Shown piece after piece: positions 33,731-45,218 of a stretch of DNA of 64,000 nt; position 1 is the first letter of the stretch; each line of letters starts with the position of its first letter. The position numbers and the translations under genes were made by a program. The stretch comes from Symsagittifera roscoffensis (taxonomy: Eukaryota > Xenacoelomorpha > Acoela > Convolutidae): contig NC_087064.1 of the NCBI RefSeq assembly GCF_963678635.1, positions 23,610,539 through 23,674,538 of the forward strand. Direction: 5' to 3'. The notes under the pieces are model-generated. The model saw only the letters and a program-made list of their open reading frames with translations. It did no database searches and had not been told where the DNA came from.

Positions 33731-35256
33731 ATGTTGGTTTTTAAGTTTCTTGGTTTTTGATTTGGTTTTATTTTCTTTTTTTTTCTTTCTGCCTTTAATC
33801 ATACTAGCAACTGCGATGCTCTATTATTTCCGTTTTTATTTTTTTGGCTTGAAATTGTCGACTCATTTCATATAAGCTGAGTGGCCTCATATTGCATGCG
33901 TGGTTCGATTTTTGAAACAAGTTTTGTATGCGCGTGAGTCATCTAGGGGGATCATGATAATGGTTAAGTTTTAAAATCTTTGAAAGCGTTTAATTTTGGC
34001 TCAATGGGCATTTGATGTTCGATGTTAATTCATGTTTCAATTGTCTCACGTGGAAAATTTTTGTTGAAATGAACTTTCTTAAGTTTTTTTAAATTTTTTT
34101 TTTCATTTTTTGTCAGCTAGTTTCTCATGCTGTTTGTTGTGCATCGCAAGTGCTCCGAAGTTCCGCTTTGCCTTTGTGTTTATACTTGAAACTTTCTTCG
34201 AGTCGTTTCCAATTATAGCCTCCCAGCCTAGTAACAAAAATTTTATAGCCCCCTACACTGTAATTTTAACATACCGACGGGGTTTAGTTTGCTGGGGAGG
34301 AGAGCGGGCTATTTTGGATAAACTTCTTTCTTATTTGCTTGTAGTTTTGGTAGATGAGATGCACTGTAAAAACATCCAGGATTATTTAGTAAAAATTAGA
34401 TGTATTTTAACAATAGTTTTAACTTCAGTGTTTTAGAAAATTTTAATAAAGTCATTTTTAGAAGTCCACGTTTCAACTTTTCAAATTTTTTTCTTGATAA
34501 TTGAGGTAATGTTTTTGGAAGTTGATGTGCACGCCAGAGATATTTGTTACCACGAAATTTGGATAATTTATATCAAACGATTCAGTTGGGTTAAAACCAT
34601 TCACCTGGTTTTCTCATACTTTCTTGAAAACAACTGAATTTGGCGATCCATTACTCTAATGTTTCTGCTTTCTTGACAACTCTTTGATATGTTGCGAAAA
34701 TTCTTTCTGCTGTCAGCAAAAAAGAGACCAATACTCTGCTTATATTCCAGTAGCTCCCATGTCTGATCATAGTGAACTTTCTGTACTTAGAACTGGCCCA
34801 CGCGATGTCTATTTCAGCGAGGAGCTGGTCACCTAAAAACGCTTCTTTTCCAGTTGCGTCAATTTGCTTCTAGAAGTTTCTTTGCTTTGAGTTGGAAAGT
34901 TTCCGCTTTTTACTTTAATTTTTTTTTGACCACCGATACACAGAATATAACCAGAACTCTTCTCATGCTTTTATTTTTTCAAAACTTTGCCAAAATACCC
35001 TTTTATAGATCATGTTTTGTATTTCGAAACCAAAACTAAAGTCAAAACTATAAACTAGAGCTAAATCGGATTATTTTGATCCTTGGTGATTGAAAAGTTA
35101 ACTTCTAAAATTAGCAGTAATTAAAATATCACAATCGTCGTTTTCAGGAGTTCACAAGGTCTGTGGTCAAGTTAGTAGCTTTTATGAGTTTTGAATAAAT
35201 TTCTTTGAGCTTTGTATAATACCTAAAATCATATGTGACAGTGATTATAATTGGTT
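33731..35256. other. Intergenic
   Basis: AT-rich. Contains one dispersed-motif copy at 34138-34182 (GCATCGCAAGTGCTCCGAAG, then TTCCGCTTTGCCTTTGTGTT). No supported gene. Confidence 0.5.
34138..34182 (+). repeat. Dispersed motif, copy e
   Basis: Strong match to the consensus TATCGCAAGTG-n-CGAAG then CTCCGCTTTGCCTCTGTGT, preceded by a T-rich tract. Confidence 0.6.
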
Positions 35257-35961
35257 TCAGGTCTCGTTAGACAAGGAGTAAGCTGGAAAAGAAGCATAAC
35301 CGCTAGTGGTTTTTGAAGAATCGGTCTGAATAAATCGATTTTCAGGCAGTTCTCTTCCGTCCAGATCGACCAACTGAGCCTGGTTCAGTTTGATCAGTGA
35401 AAAATAACCTCCTGATAATGCGTGATATGGTAAGTCCAAAAACTTCTCTTTATAGAATAAAAAGAAAGAATTTTTGTTCATTTCAGTTGAAATATTTGAG
35501 ATGTTTGCGAAGTCTATCGGCAAAACTCGGTAGTGTAAATATATTGGATAAGTTACCCGGCAAGTCAATCGAACGAGCTCTCTGTTTGCAAAGTCGCGAG
35601 GTGCCTCAAAAAACATTGTGGAAATGTTCTTCAGAGGGCTATCCAAGTTATCTTTGAGATAAAAGGGTATCTCCAGTTCGACTAATTGACATTTTTGAGC
35701 AGAAACTTTTGCGTTTCGGGAGAACCGTTTCTTACAAGTACAGAAATTTTTCAAAGCGTAACTTTGCCTTGTTGACGAACTGAAGGCCGCGATTGATATA
35801 ATACTGCTGCTGTATGTACCATTCGGAGTTTCGACATAATCGACTCTAGTTAAATCAGTTGAAACTTTTTTGATGACTTTCAAAGTATCTTCAAAAGCAA
35901 GCATTGCCAAAAGAACTGCACAAGTTATGACCAAAATCAGCCCAAAAATTTTTCGAGCCAT
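35257..35961 (-). CDS. Unrecognised type II membrane or secreted protein, 234 aa
   Basis: A single open frame from ATG 35961 (good context, gccATGG) to 35257. Residues 5-23 form a hydrophobic segment after MARK, a signal anchor or signal peptide. The remainder has N-glycosylation sequons at N47, N112, N153 and N156 and just four further cysteines (C74, C76, C91, C134), consistent with an extracellular domain. Predicted beta-like segments (RLTCRVTYPIYLHYRV, GGYFSLIKLNQAQLV) give it a loose resemblance to type II ectodomain proteins such as the TNF family, but I see no diagnostic motif and do not assign it. No intron is needed; a single exon could also mean a retrocopy. It is the best stand-alone coding signal in this region. 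Confidence 0.6.
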   Translation of the reverse strand: MARKIFGLILVITCAVLLAMLAFEDTLKVIKKVSTDLTRVDYVETPNGTYSSSIISIAAFSSSTRQSYALKNFCTCKKRFSRNAKVSAQKCQLVELEIPFYLKDNLDSPLKNISTMFFEAPRDFANRELVRLTCRVTYPIYLHYRVLPIDFANISNISTEMNKNSFFLFYKEKFLDLPYHALSGGYFSLIKLNQAQLVDLDGRELPENRFIQTDSSKTTSGYASFPAYSLSNET

Positions 35962-38530
35962 GGCACTTTAAATTAAAATTTTTTTAAAACTCGGATGAAA
36001 TACTGGTTCAGGTAAATGTATGTTTTTTTTCGAATTTGAACTAATTTCGCAGTTTACTGTTTCAGTACGATGCAAATAATGTACTGAAAACACTAAAATG
36101 GCCCAAAAGTGATCATTTCCAACACCTGGATTTCTGAACAAGTTGTTTTTCCGTCCAAAAAGAAGTTCAAAGGTTCACAAAACTGAACAAGGACTGCCGA
36201 AGAGGTCTGCCGAAAAGATCGTACACCACTGTTATCATTTTTTTAAAACAAAAAACCAAGTTTCTTGTTAGTTTTTTTTTCGTTTTGTTTTTCGTATAAA
36301 TTATAGACAAGAGTTTCATTTTAATTGAACCTGAAGAATGTGTCTCAACTTCATCCTCATCTTTTCTTGAAAATGAACGGAAAGTGAGAACATACTTTTT
36401 CAACAATGGGAAAAAATTTAGGAAAGTTTTCAACAGCAGTTTTCTGTCCAAATAATCAATCTTTTCAGCCGTGAAATCTTGAAGAAGTGCTTAGTGTGGC
36501 GAAATGCTTTCTTTGAAATTGTATGATATTGGCTGAGTTGCAGTCGTGGGACATAAAAGATGGAACTTTCAGTTTTCAGGCGATTAATTGAACGAAGATT
36601 TTTCGATGTTTGTGCCGTTTTTTCTTCAACTATTAGATATTCATGGTTGAAACTACAATCACGCGGCATTCAGTGGTTAGAAGAACTACAACAAAAGAAT
36701 GTTTATTTACTTCAAATCTCATACAAAATTTCAGTACTTCATGAATCAAAACACTACTTAAGTGAATCAGAGTTTGTTTTACAGCCTTTCATTTTTTTGA
36801 TGTTTGAGCATTTTTTTGGAAGACTGTCATACAACTTTGCAGCTTCCAGCTTCTCATGAGAAAAGTGCAAGAACAGACTCTGGAAAATTGCTTATAATTG
36901 GTCACTGGAGCGGATAGAGTCAACCGAACTAATTAATCGTTGCTAACAATAGAGCCTTCTATTCACGCCAAAATTCAAATCAGGCGATTGTGCCGGCCAT
37001 GTTCTTCTAAGAATAAAAAATTGGTTATAAAAAATTTTTAAGAATAAAAAATTGTTTTGCAACAATTTTGCTTCGCAATCTGAATCAGGGAACGCACGGA
37101 ATCGGTTGCAATTTTTCTTTTAGTTCAATTAATGTTTCTTGCCTCAAAATCTTCATCATATTTAAGTTTTTGATGATTTGCTGGATAATTGCTTTACCTT
37201 ATTTGTGTTTTTGAAGCTGTCAAATCGAAGAAAGTTTTTAAACTCTTTCGTCGAAAATATAATTTAAAAGTGTGATTTTTGAAATTTACGTGACCAAATT
37301 TTCATCTTTCAAACATTGTTTAACAAAGAAAAATCGGCAAGAAAGTGAAGCTAAAACCGTTCATTTGCTCGTTGAATCAAACTTGCAATTTTCTGTGTCT
37401 GTATGACATATGATTGATGAAATCTCTATAGCTTTGCTGGAGAGTAAACCGGGAAAAACTGTTCTCATTACATCGTCTGGCTTTTTTTAAAGTGCATCAA
37501 ATAGCTGTTTTTAGTGTCAACAAGTCTCAGTAAACAGTAAAAGCGCTTGAAATTTCGGATAAAGCATCAATATGAAAGTTAAGCATCTAAACTCGTTCCG
37601 TCATACAGATTGCTTTTCTCATGAGTTAAGCTCTTAGACAGGATTTGACTGAAAATTGAATAGTTTGTTTTTCTAGCCAATTTTTATTTCATTGCTGGGT
37701 GAATTTTTGTAAATATTTTTGAATAAAGAAAAAGTTATGATGGGCCAAGCTTAGATTCTTAGCTTTTTAGGCTTGCGATTAGAAAATGTTATCAACCCGG
37801 AATATAGACTTTTTTCGGGTTAAGAACTTCTTTAACAGAATTTTGAATCACTTGTATCTTGGTTCATAAAAAATCAAACTTCTGTGTTCTCTCGGCCAAA
37901 TTACCTTGGAGGTAACGAATGGTACAGCAGAGGTCCTGTGTTCTAATCTGACCTAAAACTGTTTTTTTTTTCAAATGGAAAACTTTCTGTTGCAAAGAAA
38001 ACTGTCGGCCAATTATTTCTCTGTTTAATTGTTGTCGGTTTAGTTGTTACACCTTAGAATTGTTTTTTTTTTCGCTTCGCGCATTTATGTTTCAAATTGT
38101 TTTTAGAGTTGATATAGTCCTAAGCTTTGTAATTTTATTTACCTTGACTTTGTTCTTTTTCCGCTAAAAAAATTCCTCGTCCCAAATTATTTCGGCTTAT
38201 GTTTTATTGGCCTTATAACCTAATTTTTGGTCGTTTCAAGGGAAGCAAAATTTCAGCATTTTCCGTAGTTTGCAAGTTACTTGTACGTTTACCAATCGGT
38301 TTGTGAAACTTTCTTTTCTTTCGTCAGGGAAAATCATTTTCAAATTTATTTGAAAAAAAAATTAGTTTTTTTTTCCAAAATTTACTGGTTTTCGAAAAAG
38401 AGTACCAATTGAAAGACCTCCTAAAGTCTGTCGGGAAAATTTTGACCAATATTTTTTTGCATTATTTCTTCATTTTCTCGAAAACTACTCCTCTTAAATC
38501 TGGCTTTTTTGTTTCAATGAAAAATAGGGT
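35962..38530. other. Intergenic with a degraded tRNA-like repeat
   Basis: No supported gene. Minus-strand ORFs at 36167-36451 and 36430-36669 have no recognisable domain. A degenerate tRNA-like head lies at about 37893-37953. Confidence 0.45.
37893..37990 (+). repeat. Degraded tRNA-like SINE head
   Basis: Box A-like GGCCAAATTACC and weak box B-like TGTTCTAATCTGACC, followed by a T run and AAATGGAAAACT as in the 25444 repeat. Confidence 0.3.
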
Positions 38531-38853
38531 TTCGAAAAGCTCCCTGCACAAGCGGCTGGGCCCATTTTCCTATGCACATTAAGTTATGGCCCTCGGATTA
38601 TTATAATTGGTTCAATGGAGACAACAGGTACTGAAAAACTCCCCTGTTAAAGCGGCTTTTCACAAAAAAAAATTTTCTCAAAAAAATATTGCCTTCGAAA
38701 AGTCAATTTTTTGAATTTGACCGTTTTTCAAACAATTTGCATATTATCGGGTGCGTGAATCTCTTCTGCATAAGTGGCTACACCCTAATTTTTCACACAA
38801 AAAGCTATGGTTCTCGAAAATGTTAAATTTTTGATTTGTTGACCAATTTTTAC
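38530..38853 (+). repeat. Degenerate tandem repeats of roughly 120 bp
   Basis: Recurrent boxes CCTGCACAAGCGGCTGG, CCCTGTTAAAGCGGCTTTTC and TTCTGCATAAGTGGCTACAC, each followed by an (A)n stretch and some with AAGTTATGG or a cognate. A further box CTGCAGAAGCGGCAATTCC occurs in both halves of the next duplication. Divergent, so unit borders are approximate. Confidence 0.35.
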
Positions 38854-39548
38854 TAACTGTTTTACCAAATCTGATATTATAGGTTTAATCGAAATAACAG
38901 GTTGTTGAATTTTATAAATAGCTATTCCCAGTTTGTATTAAAAAATGTTACGGCCTTTAAACAAGTCGAAGTTTTGATATTTCGACAGTTTTTTGGAAAC
39001 TTTTTGACTTTACGCGAAAACAACCGTGCTAAATCTCAGGTTGTACTCAATCCAGAAACACAATTTTGGGTATTTTCTCTGTTTAAATGGCCGCAACCTG
39101 CTTTTTGAAGAAACAAAGTTATGGATTTTGGAAAATCGTTTGACCTTATCATAGAAAGAGTTTGAGTTTTCTTTATATTTACACAATGAAATCTGAGATG
39201 AATAGTTCTGTTGAAAAAATTGTTTCCGATAATTGTTCCTGCAGAAGCGGCAATTCCTTATTTTTTTGTAAAAGAAATTCAATCTCTTTGTGAAAATTGA
39301 TTATCTCAATAATGTTTTAACTTCTCACCCACTTTAGTAAAGAAACAACTGAGGTTTTGGGCAAAGCCCAGCTTTTGAAAATTATACTTTTTGTGCCGCA
39401 TCAGTAAGCAAGTACATTCGAAATTAAACACGTAACCCTAGCTTTGACTGGACCACTAGTTGTTTTTTTTTATCGAGGCATACGACAATTTTGGTTCACA
39501 TAAATTTTTTTGGTAAATCACTTTTTCCTACTTTCATTTTTTTTGCGT

Positions 39549-39590
39549 TGTATCGCAAGTGGTACGAAGCTTCACTTTACCTCTGCGTCA
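39549..39590 (+). repeat. Dispersed motif, copy f
   Basis: TTGTATCGCAAGTGGTACGA then AGCTTCACTTTACCTCTGCGT. Its duplicate (copy g) is at 40411-40453. Confidence 0.6.
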
Positions 39591-40410
39591 AAGAATACGT
39601 TTAAAATCAAATTTCTAGATTTCACTTGCTTCTGCTGTTAAACGGGACTTTTTGTCACTGAAAACGACTCATTTAAGCTCTTTCAACAAAGTCACAAATA
39701 ACTGTTGTGTAAGCGTAACTGTTTTACCAAATCTGATATTATAGGTTTAATCGAAATAACAGGTTGTTGAATTTTATAAATAGCTATTCCCAGTTTGTAT
39801 TAAAAAATGTTACGGCCTTTAAACAAGTCGAAGTTTTGATATTTCGACAGTTTTTTGGAAACTTTTTGACTTTACGCGAAAACAACCGTGCTAAATCTCA
39901 GGTTGTACTCAATCGAGAAACACAATTTTGGGTATTTTCTCTGCTTAAATGGCCGCAACCTGCTTTTTGAAGAAACAAAGTTATGGATTTTGGAAAATCA
40001 TTTGACCTTATCATAGAAAGAGTTTGGGTTTTCTTTATATTTACACAATGAAATCTGAGATGAATAGTTCTGTTGAAAAAATTGTTTCCGATAATTGTTC
40101 CTGCAGAAGCGGCAATTCCTTAATTTTTTGTAAAAGAAATTCAATCTCTTTGTGAAAATTGATTATCTCAATAATGTTTTAACTTCTCACCCACTTTAGT
40201 AAAGAAACAACTGAGGTTTTGGGCAAAGCCCAGCTTTTGAAAATTATACTTTTTGTGCCGCATCAGTAAGCAAGTACATTCGAAATTAAACACGTAATCC
40301 TAGCTTTGACTGGACCACTAGTTGTTTTTTTTTTATCGAGGCATACGACAATTTTGGTTCACATAAATTTTTTTGGTAAATCACTTTTTCCTACTTTCAT
40401 TTTTTTTGCG

Positions 40411-40453
40411 TTGTATCGCAAGTGGTACGAAGCTCCACTTTACCTCTGCGTCA
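40411..40453 (+). repeat. Dispersed motif, copy g
   Basis: Duplicate of copy f with AGCTCC in place of AGCTTC. Confidence 0.6.
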
Positions 40454-40563
40454 AAGAATACGTTTAAAATCAAATTTCTAGATTTCACTTGCTTCTGCTG
40501 TTAAACGGGACTTTTTGTCACTGAAAACGACTCATTTAAGCTCTTTCAACAAAGTCACAAATA

Positions 40564-41084
40564 CTTTTACAAAAAATTTGCACGATTGATTATCCATTGA
40601 TTTTGTAGAGAACAGTTTCATCCATCTTTTGTCAAAGTGTTGACTGAAAATAATTATTAGTTGAGGAAAAAAGGGAACAAAAAAGAAAAAAAGTTGTTCA
40701 AAGTTTTGGTTGAAATTTTTGTAGCCGTTGTTGTGACAGGTATCAGGATTGGATTGGAACTTATTCTATTGTTGTTCTAAATTTGATCACATTGAGAGGA
40801 GACTGGTCTAATTGTATGTGTGCCGCTTAGCAAGCCGCTGTTAGCGCAGTTAGAATTGATTTGGTTTTCTTATTTTTGCAAATGAAACTCAAGCTAATCC
40901 GTGCTGCATCAAACTGGAAAATTATTTTAACTGCGCATATTAAGCGGAAGGCATGAATGTAGTTTGGCCCCTGTACTAAACCGTTGTTCTTATGAAAGTT
41001 ATGACTAAAGTCTTTGATTGAAATTGTTCTAAATTGGATCTACCCGCACAAAATAATCGATTTTATTCTACTTAAAACCGTACT
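40564..41084. other. Non-coding
   Basis: AT-rich; nothing recognised. Confidence 0.4.
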
Positions 41085-42085
41085 TTTAGCTAAATTATAA
41101 TTAATTATAAGCACTAAACTTAGATAGTTAAAGATTTATAATCCATTATAAAGATAACATTTTTGGTGACATTTTAATAATTTAAAATCAATTATAATCG
41201 ATTATTATTTTTCCGAAAATCTCTTATAATCCCTTTTTCTATCAAAATAATACCTCACAAAAAAAATCAATTCTAACGGATTATAATTTAGCCATTTTGC
41301 CTGAAAACACAGAAAAAACCAAATTTAATATAAATTTAAGCTATGAGCAGGGGCGGATCTAAAGTTAAGCTATGAGCAGGTGCGGATCTAATATTCGAAA
41401 GAGCTTTGTCGACCTTTTTTTAGATCGACCAAATTGACTTTAAGAGCTCTCTCATAGCACAAAAAAAAGAGTTTTTGTTAAACTTTCTGTGCCGCAGGAA
41501 AAGTTTTGAAAAAAAAAGGCCAAAAAAGGCGTTTTTAGGCGTTTTTGGAAAATGTTTATTGAAAAATAGCGGTTTTTTTTGGCGCGCGCTCCCCCTCTAA
41601 TTTAGCCAAAGGCGCTTCTATAAAACTAGAAAGACGCGTAGGCGCCGTCACCAAAAATGGATATCTCAAGATAGTTCAAAGGGGGGACCCTTTGGGTCGG
41701 CAGGGGGTCGAACCCTTGCGAGGGGAGAAGGGATGCGCCCGTCCCTCCCCCCTAAATCCGCACCTGGCTATAAAAAAAATATAGTTTCTTTTAGTTCGGT
41801 AATCAACTGAAAAGCATACAAAACCAAACAAAAATAAAACAAAATGAAGCGATGACGTTTGTTGAATAATAATGGATTGTAATCCATTATAATGGATTAT
41901 AATTCAATAAATTTTTTGAAAAAAGTTTTCAAAAACTAATCGATTATAATCGATTAATAGTGATTTTTATTGTTTAGAAAAATAGTAACTTTATAAACCA
42001 TTTTTAATCGATTATAATCAATTCTTTTTAAAATTTATGGAGACTGACAATATAAATCCATTATAATTTATTGTTTTCTCTTTTT
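41085..42085. repeat. AATCGATTATAATC palindromic array, interrupted by a MITE
   Basis: 41085-41300 and 41868-42085 are filled with variants of ATTATAATCGATTATAAT and AATGGATTATAATTC, many self-complementary, e.g. ATAATGGATTGTAATCCATT. The hAT MITE at 41377-41766 lies between the two blocks. A third block is at 51705-51985. Confidence 0.7.
41377..41766 (+). mobile_element. hAT-type MITE, copy M2
   Basis: Ends CAGGTGCGGATCTAA and ...AAATCCGCACCTG. Flanks GCTATGAG and GCTATAAA agree at 6 of 8. A 29-bp segment (41348-41376) duplicates the first bases of the element plus its flank. Confidence 0.8.
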
Positions 42086-43888
42086 ACTGAGTGCGGGGGG
42101 GGAATCGTTTTTGGTAATTTTTGCGACATCGCCTGGCAGTATCCTATGCAATTGCTGTTTGCTTTATGGTCCATTCTTACTTATAGCTTTTAACAAATTT
42201 ATCGAGGGATTTTTTTTCTGAAAAATTTCTGACTTTGAAACAGTGAAATAGAGATGAAGTTGCCACTTGAGTTACGATTGCAAAATTTTTCAAAGCAAAT
42301 TTGAGCTTTTGGGTGACCTTGAGACGTTTTTTTATCTGAAAAGTTAGTTTTGCAGGCAAATGTTTTCTGGAACAAGCAACTTTCAATTTTTGATCAATTA
42401 TGTCTGTTCCATTTGTTTGCAGCTCTCTTTAACTAAAAAGTTCCGGGGACTTCCAAGAAGCCTCACAAGTAGCTAACAGCAGCGCAAGACACAACTGAAC
42501 TTCTGAATTTAAGGGAAATGAACGCCGACAGGCTGAAAAAGTTACCAAAAATTACTCCGGGTATGTTTTTTTTTTCATGCGGCACACCCATGGATGAAGT
42601 CAAGACAGGTTTTTGCGTTTAGCACCAAAGACAGGAAAAAATTTCTCCAAAGTTATCTCAACATAGATTTATGCTCCATTTATGCAAAGAAATCCATGGA
42701 CAAAGTAGATCTCTAATTATGAATGAAAGAACATCATAATTGAGCGTATGCAATTTTACATTGCGGTTTCTTCAGAGCGAGGATACCTGGATTTGTTCTA
42801 CCTAAATCTCTCGGGTCGAGCAACCCGCAGTCCGGAGAAAGAGGTAGTCTGAGTTATTTTTATCTTTAAATTGAGATACAAGGTTATCTAGTGAACTTTT
42901 TTCGTCTACTGAGACCAGAGACCACACAAAGGGAGACTCAAATCTCCGCCCTCCTTCAAGAGAAGTGGCACCCAACAGTTTCAGCCCTAAAAACTTATCG
43001 GGGGATTTCTTTATCGGATGCGCAAGCTCATTCAAAACATCATCAGTCACCACTGAAGAAGACATGGAAAACAGCATTTTTAGTGCAAAGCAGAAAACTA
43101 CCAATTAAAAAGCTTAAAGGGCGCAAACTCTAGGCTCTAACAAAGACAAGTTCCAATTGGACGCTAGCAAACTTTTTTTCTGTGAGCTTACTTTCTCAGT
43201 TAACTACAAGCAATCATGTCTGACCAAAAGTGTTATTTTCCGGAGACATTTCGCTTAAATTCGCAACTCTATCAATAAAAGAACGGCTGACGTAAATTTG
43301 TGAAAGTTATTTCTTCAGCCCGGATACATTCCAAAAGGAGAATCTTAATAAAACGATGATTACAGACTTCAATAAGCGATGATTGCATGATTTAGCATTG
43401 CGATGGATGACATGTCCCTTCTTGGTTTGGAATTGAAAGAAGCCCACTCTTTTTTTTTTTTACTGAATATAGAACGCGTAGCCTGCACGGGATAGACCTC
43501 CAACCCCGTCTAGGATTGCGAAGCACCTAGATCAGACGTAAACAGTAAGGATCCAAAAGCAACAATTCAAACTCGACGTTCAAAACACCTATTATACCCT
43601 TCAGTAGTGGGTAAGGGAATAACTTCAGAAATTGATCCGCAACGATTTTTATAGTCAAACGGATACAAGTGAAGTCAGAGTACAAGTAATCACTTTAGAG
43701 TGCCAAAATAATAAGCGGAGTGCTCAGTAAAACCAGCAATGGGCGCGAAGTCTATGAGCGACCAAATTTTCAAAAACAAGTACCAAATTTACCTAAAACT
43801 GCTCAATATGACGACAGAATTGTTTTTCACTAATTTCCCCAGGTAAAAACCATGTCCAAAAAACTAATCAGCCTAAAAAGACTATTAA
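42086..43888. other. Mostly non-coding, with ambiguous ORFs
   Basis: A possible small exon lies at about 42472-42560 (ends CCGG before GTATGT). At 42802-43104 three frames are open over the same DNA: 101 codons on the minus strand and two on the plus strand. None has a recognisable domain or a convincing splice context, so I do not call a gene. Confidence 0.35.
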
Positions 43889-44290
43889 ATGGCTGAAGGT
43901 CACCGCTATTACCAACAGTTTGGCATTCACTATACACTGGAACGGAAAGATTCAAAACTGGTTTTATGGCGTCACAGATGTGTGAAGGAGTTTCACGAGG
44001 TAATGCACAGAGAACACTTCAGAGAATTCATGGAGTTTTCTGATGTTTGGCGACACACTCATTGCCAGACTCATTGGGAGACGTTTTTAGCCACAATCGT
44101 ACGGTAGAAAGACTGTTTAGAGCTGAAGAGGTTTGCTATAAGACTTTCCTATGGCGAGCTCGCAGTAAACAGGTTTCAGTGGACAGCTCTCAGTTTTGTA
44201 TCGGCAACTCTGCTTAACTGCCCAAAATTCAAGCGGCGCTAGCGTTATAATCTCCCCGTACGTTAAAGCAATCGAGATCCTTAAAAACAT
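43889..44290 (+). pseudogene. Gypsy RT fossil 1
   Basis: Reads in shifting frames as the RT palm (RFKTGFYGVTD near 43950, cognate to RFKTGFYALTD in element 1), then EFHEVMHR and EFMEFSD, then a thumb segment (TVERLFRAEE at about 44096-44125) and a final piece with GCGGCGCTAGCG shared with fossil 2. Several stops and frame changes; no LTRs identified. Confidence 0.6.
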
Positions 44291-44465
44291 AATCCTATTG
44301 AATTTTAATTAATTTAAGTTCACCTTTTGCCATCTTTATTTGGTATTGTTTTTAGAGGAACTAAAGTTGAGTGAATCGATTTTAGCTGATGTTTTCAATT
44401 AATTTTTTGAATTTTTTTTTGCAGTTACTCATCGCACATCATTTTTCTTTTCACATACTCCCACC

Positions 44466-44893
44466 CAGGGGTGGATTTAGGGGGAGAGGGACGGGGGGGC
44501 GGACGCCCTCCCTCAGGAATTCGACCCCCTGCCGACCGAATGGGTCCCCCCTTTGATACTTTTTAAGAAATTCATTTTTGGTCGACCGACCCTAAAATTG
44601 TTTTAAAGGCGCCTTGGGCGCCAATAAATACTAACTTTGAGGGGGAGCGCACGCCAGAAAAACGCAATTTTTTTTTCAAATTTTTTCAAAAAGTGCCAAA
44701 AAACGGCTTTTTTGACTGTTTTTTTTTCAAAATTTTGCCTGCGGCGCAGAAAATTTTGTCATAAAAGGGGCAAAACAATGCTTTGGGAGAGCTCGAAAAA
44801 TCTATTTATATTTGGTCGACCTAAGAAAAAAGGTCGTCAAAATTTTTTGAAAATCCGCCCTCCCCCCTCGAGAAAATCCTAGATCCGGCCCTG
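44466..44893 (-). mobile_element. hAT-type MITE, copy M3
   Basis: 428 bp, inverted relative to M1 and M4 (starts CAGGGGTGGATTTAG, ends CTAGATCCGGCCCTG), with a perfect target duplication CTCCCACC (44458-44465 and 44894-44901). Internal ORFs are by-products of the repeat. Confidence 0.88.
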
Positions 44894-44901
44894 CTCCCAC
44901 C

Positions 44902-45210
44902 CAGTCTATAGAAACGCTATAGCGTCTTTTAACCTTTTAAAAGAGTTTAAATTTTTCAGGAATTCATTGCATATTTTTGGGCTCAAAATCTGATTTTTAT
45001 GAACTATTTTCTATAAATTACTGTTTTTTTTTCTCAAAACGTGATTTAGAACTTAAATTGTTTTGGTTTAATTACTTGTTTTTCAGCTCAAATCTGATTC
45101 ATATTGACAGTTTTTTTTACATAGATTTTTGCTCAAAATCTGATATACATTGATATGAATTGTAAATTTTTGACTCAAAATCTGATTTATTTTGACAATT
45201 TTCTAGATTG
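44902..45210. other. Spacer between two MITEs
   Basis: Contains about four loose copies of GCTCAAAATCTGATTTATTTTGA; otherwise AT-rich and non-coding. Confidence 0.45.
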
Positions 45211-45218
45211 ATTACATT

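Larger units (their letters stand above)
38854..40563 (+). repeat. 847-bp tandem duplication
   Basis: 38854-39700 and 39716-40563 are near-identical, from TAACTGTTTTACCAAATCTG to CAAAGTCACAAATA, separated by 15 unmatched bases (39701-39715). Each ends close after a dispersed-motif copy. The 68-codon ORFs inside (38902-39108, 39764-39970) show no domain and are not called as genes. Confidence 0.9.

Noticed and set aside
34110-34436. 108-codon plus-strand frame
   Set aside because: Its N-terminal part is just the dispersed repeat motif read in one frame.
36167-36669. Two minus-strand frames upstream of the membrane-protein gene
   Set aside because: One lacks an ATG, neither shows a domain, and no splice path to the 35961 start is needed.
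42802-43133. Possible gene, 101 codons on minus or 80 on plus
   Set aside because: Three frames over the same DNA look equally protein-like; without homology no strand can be chosen.
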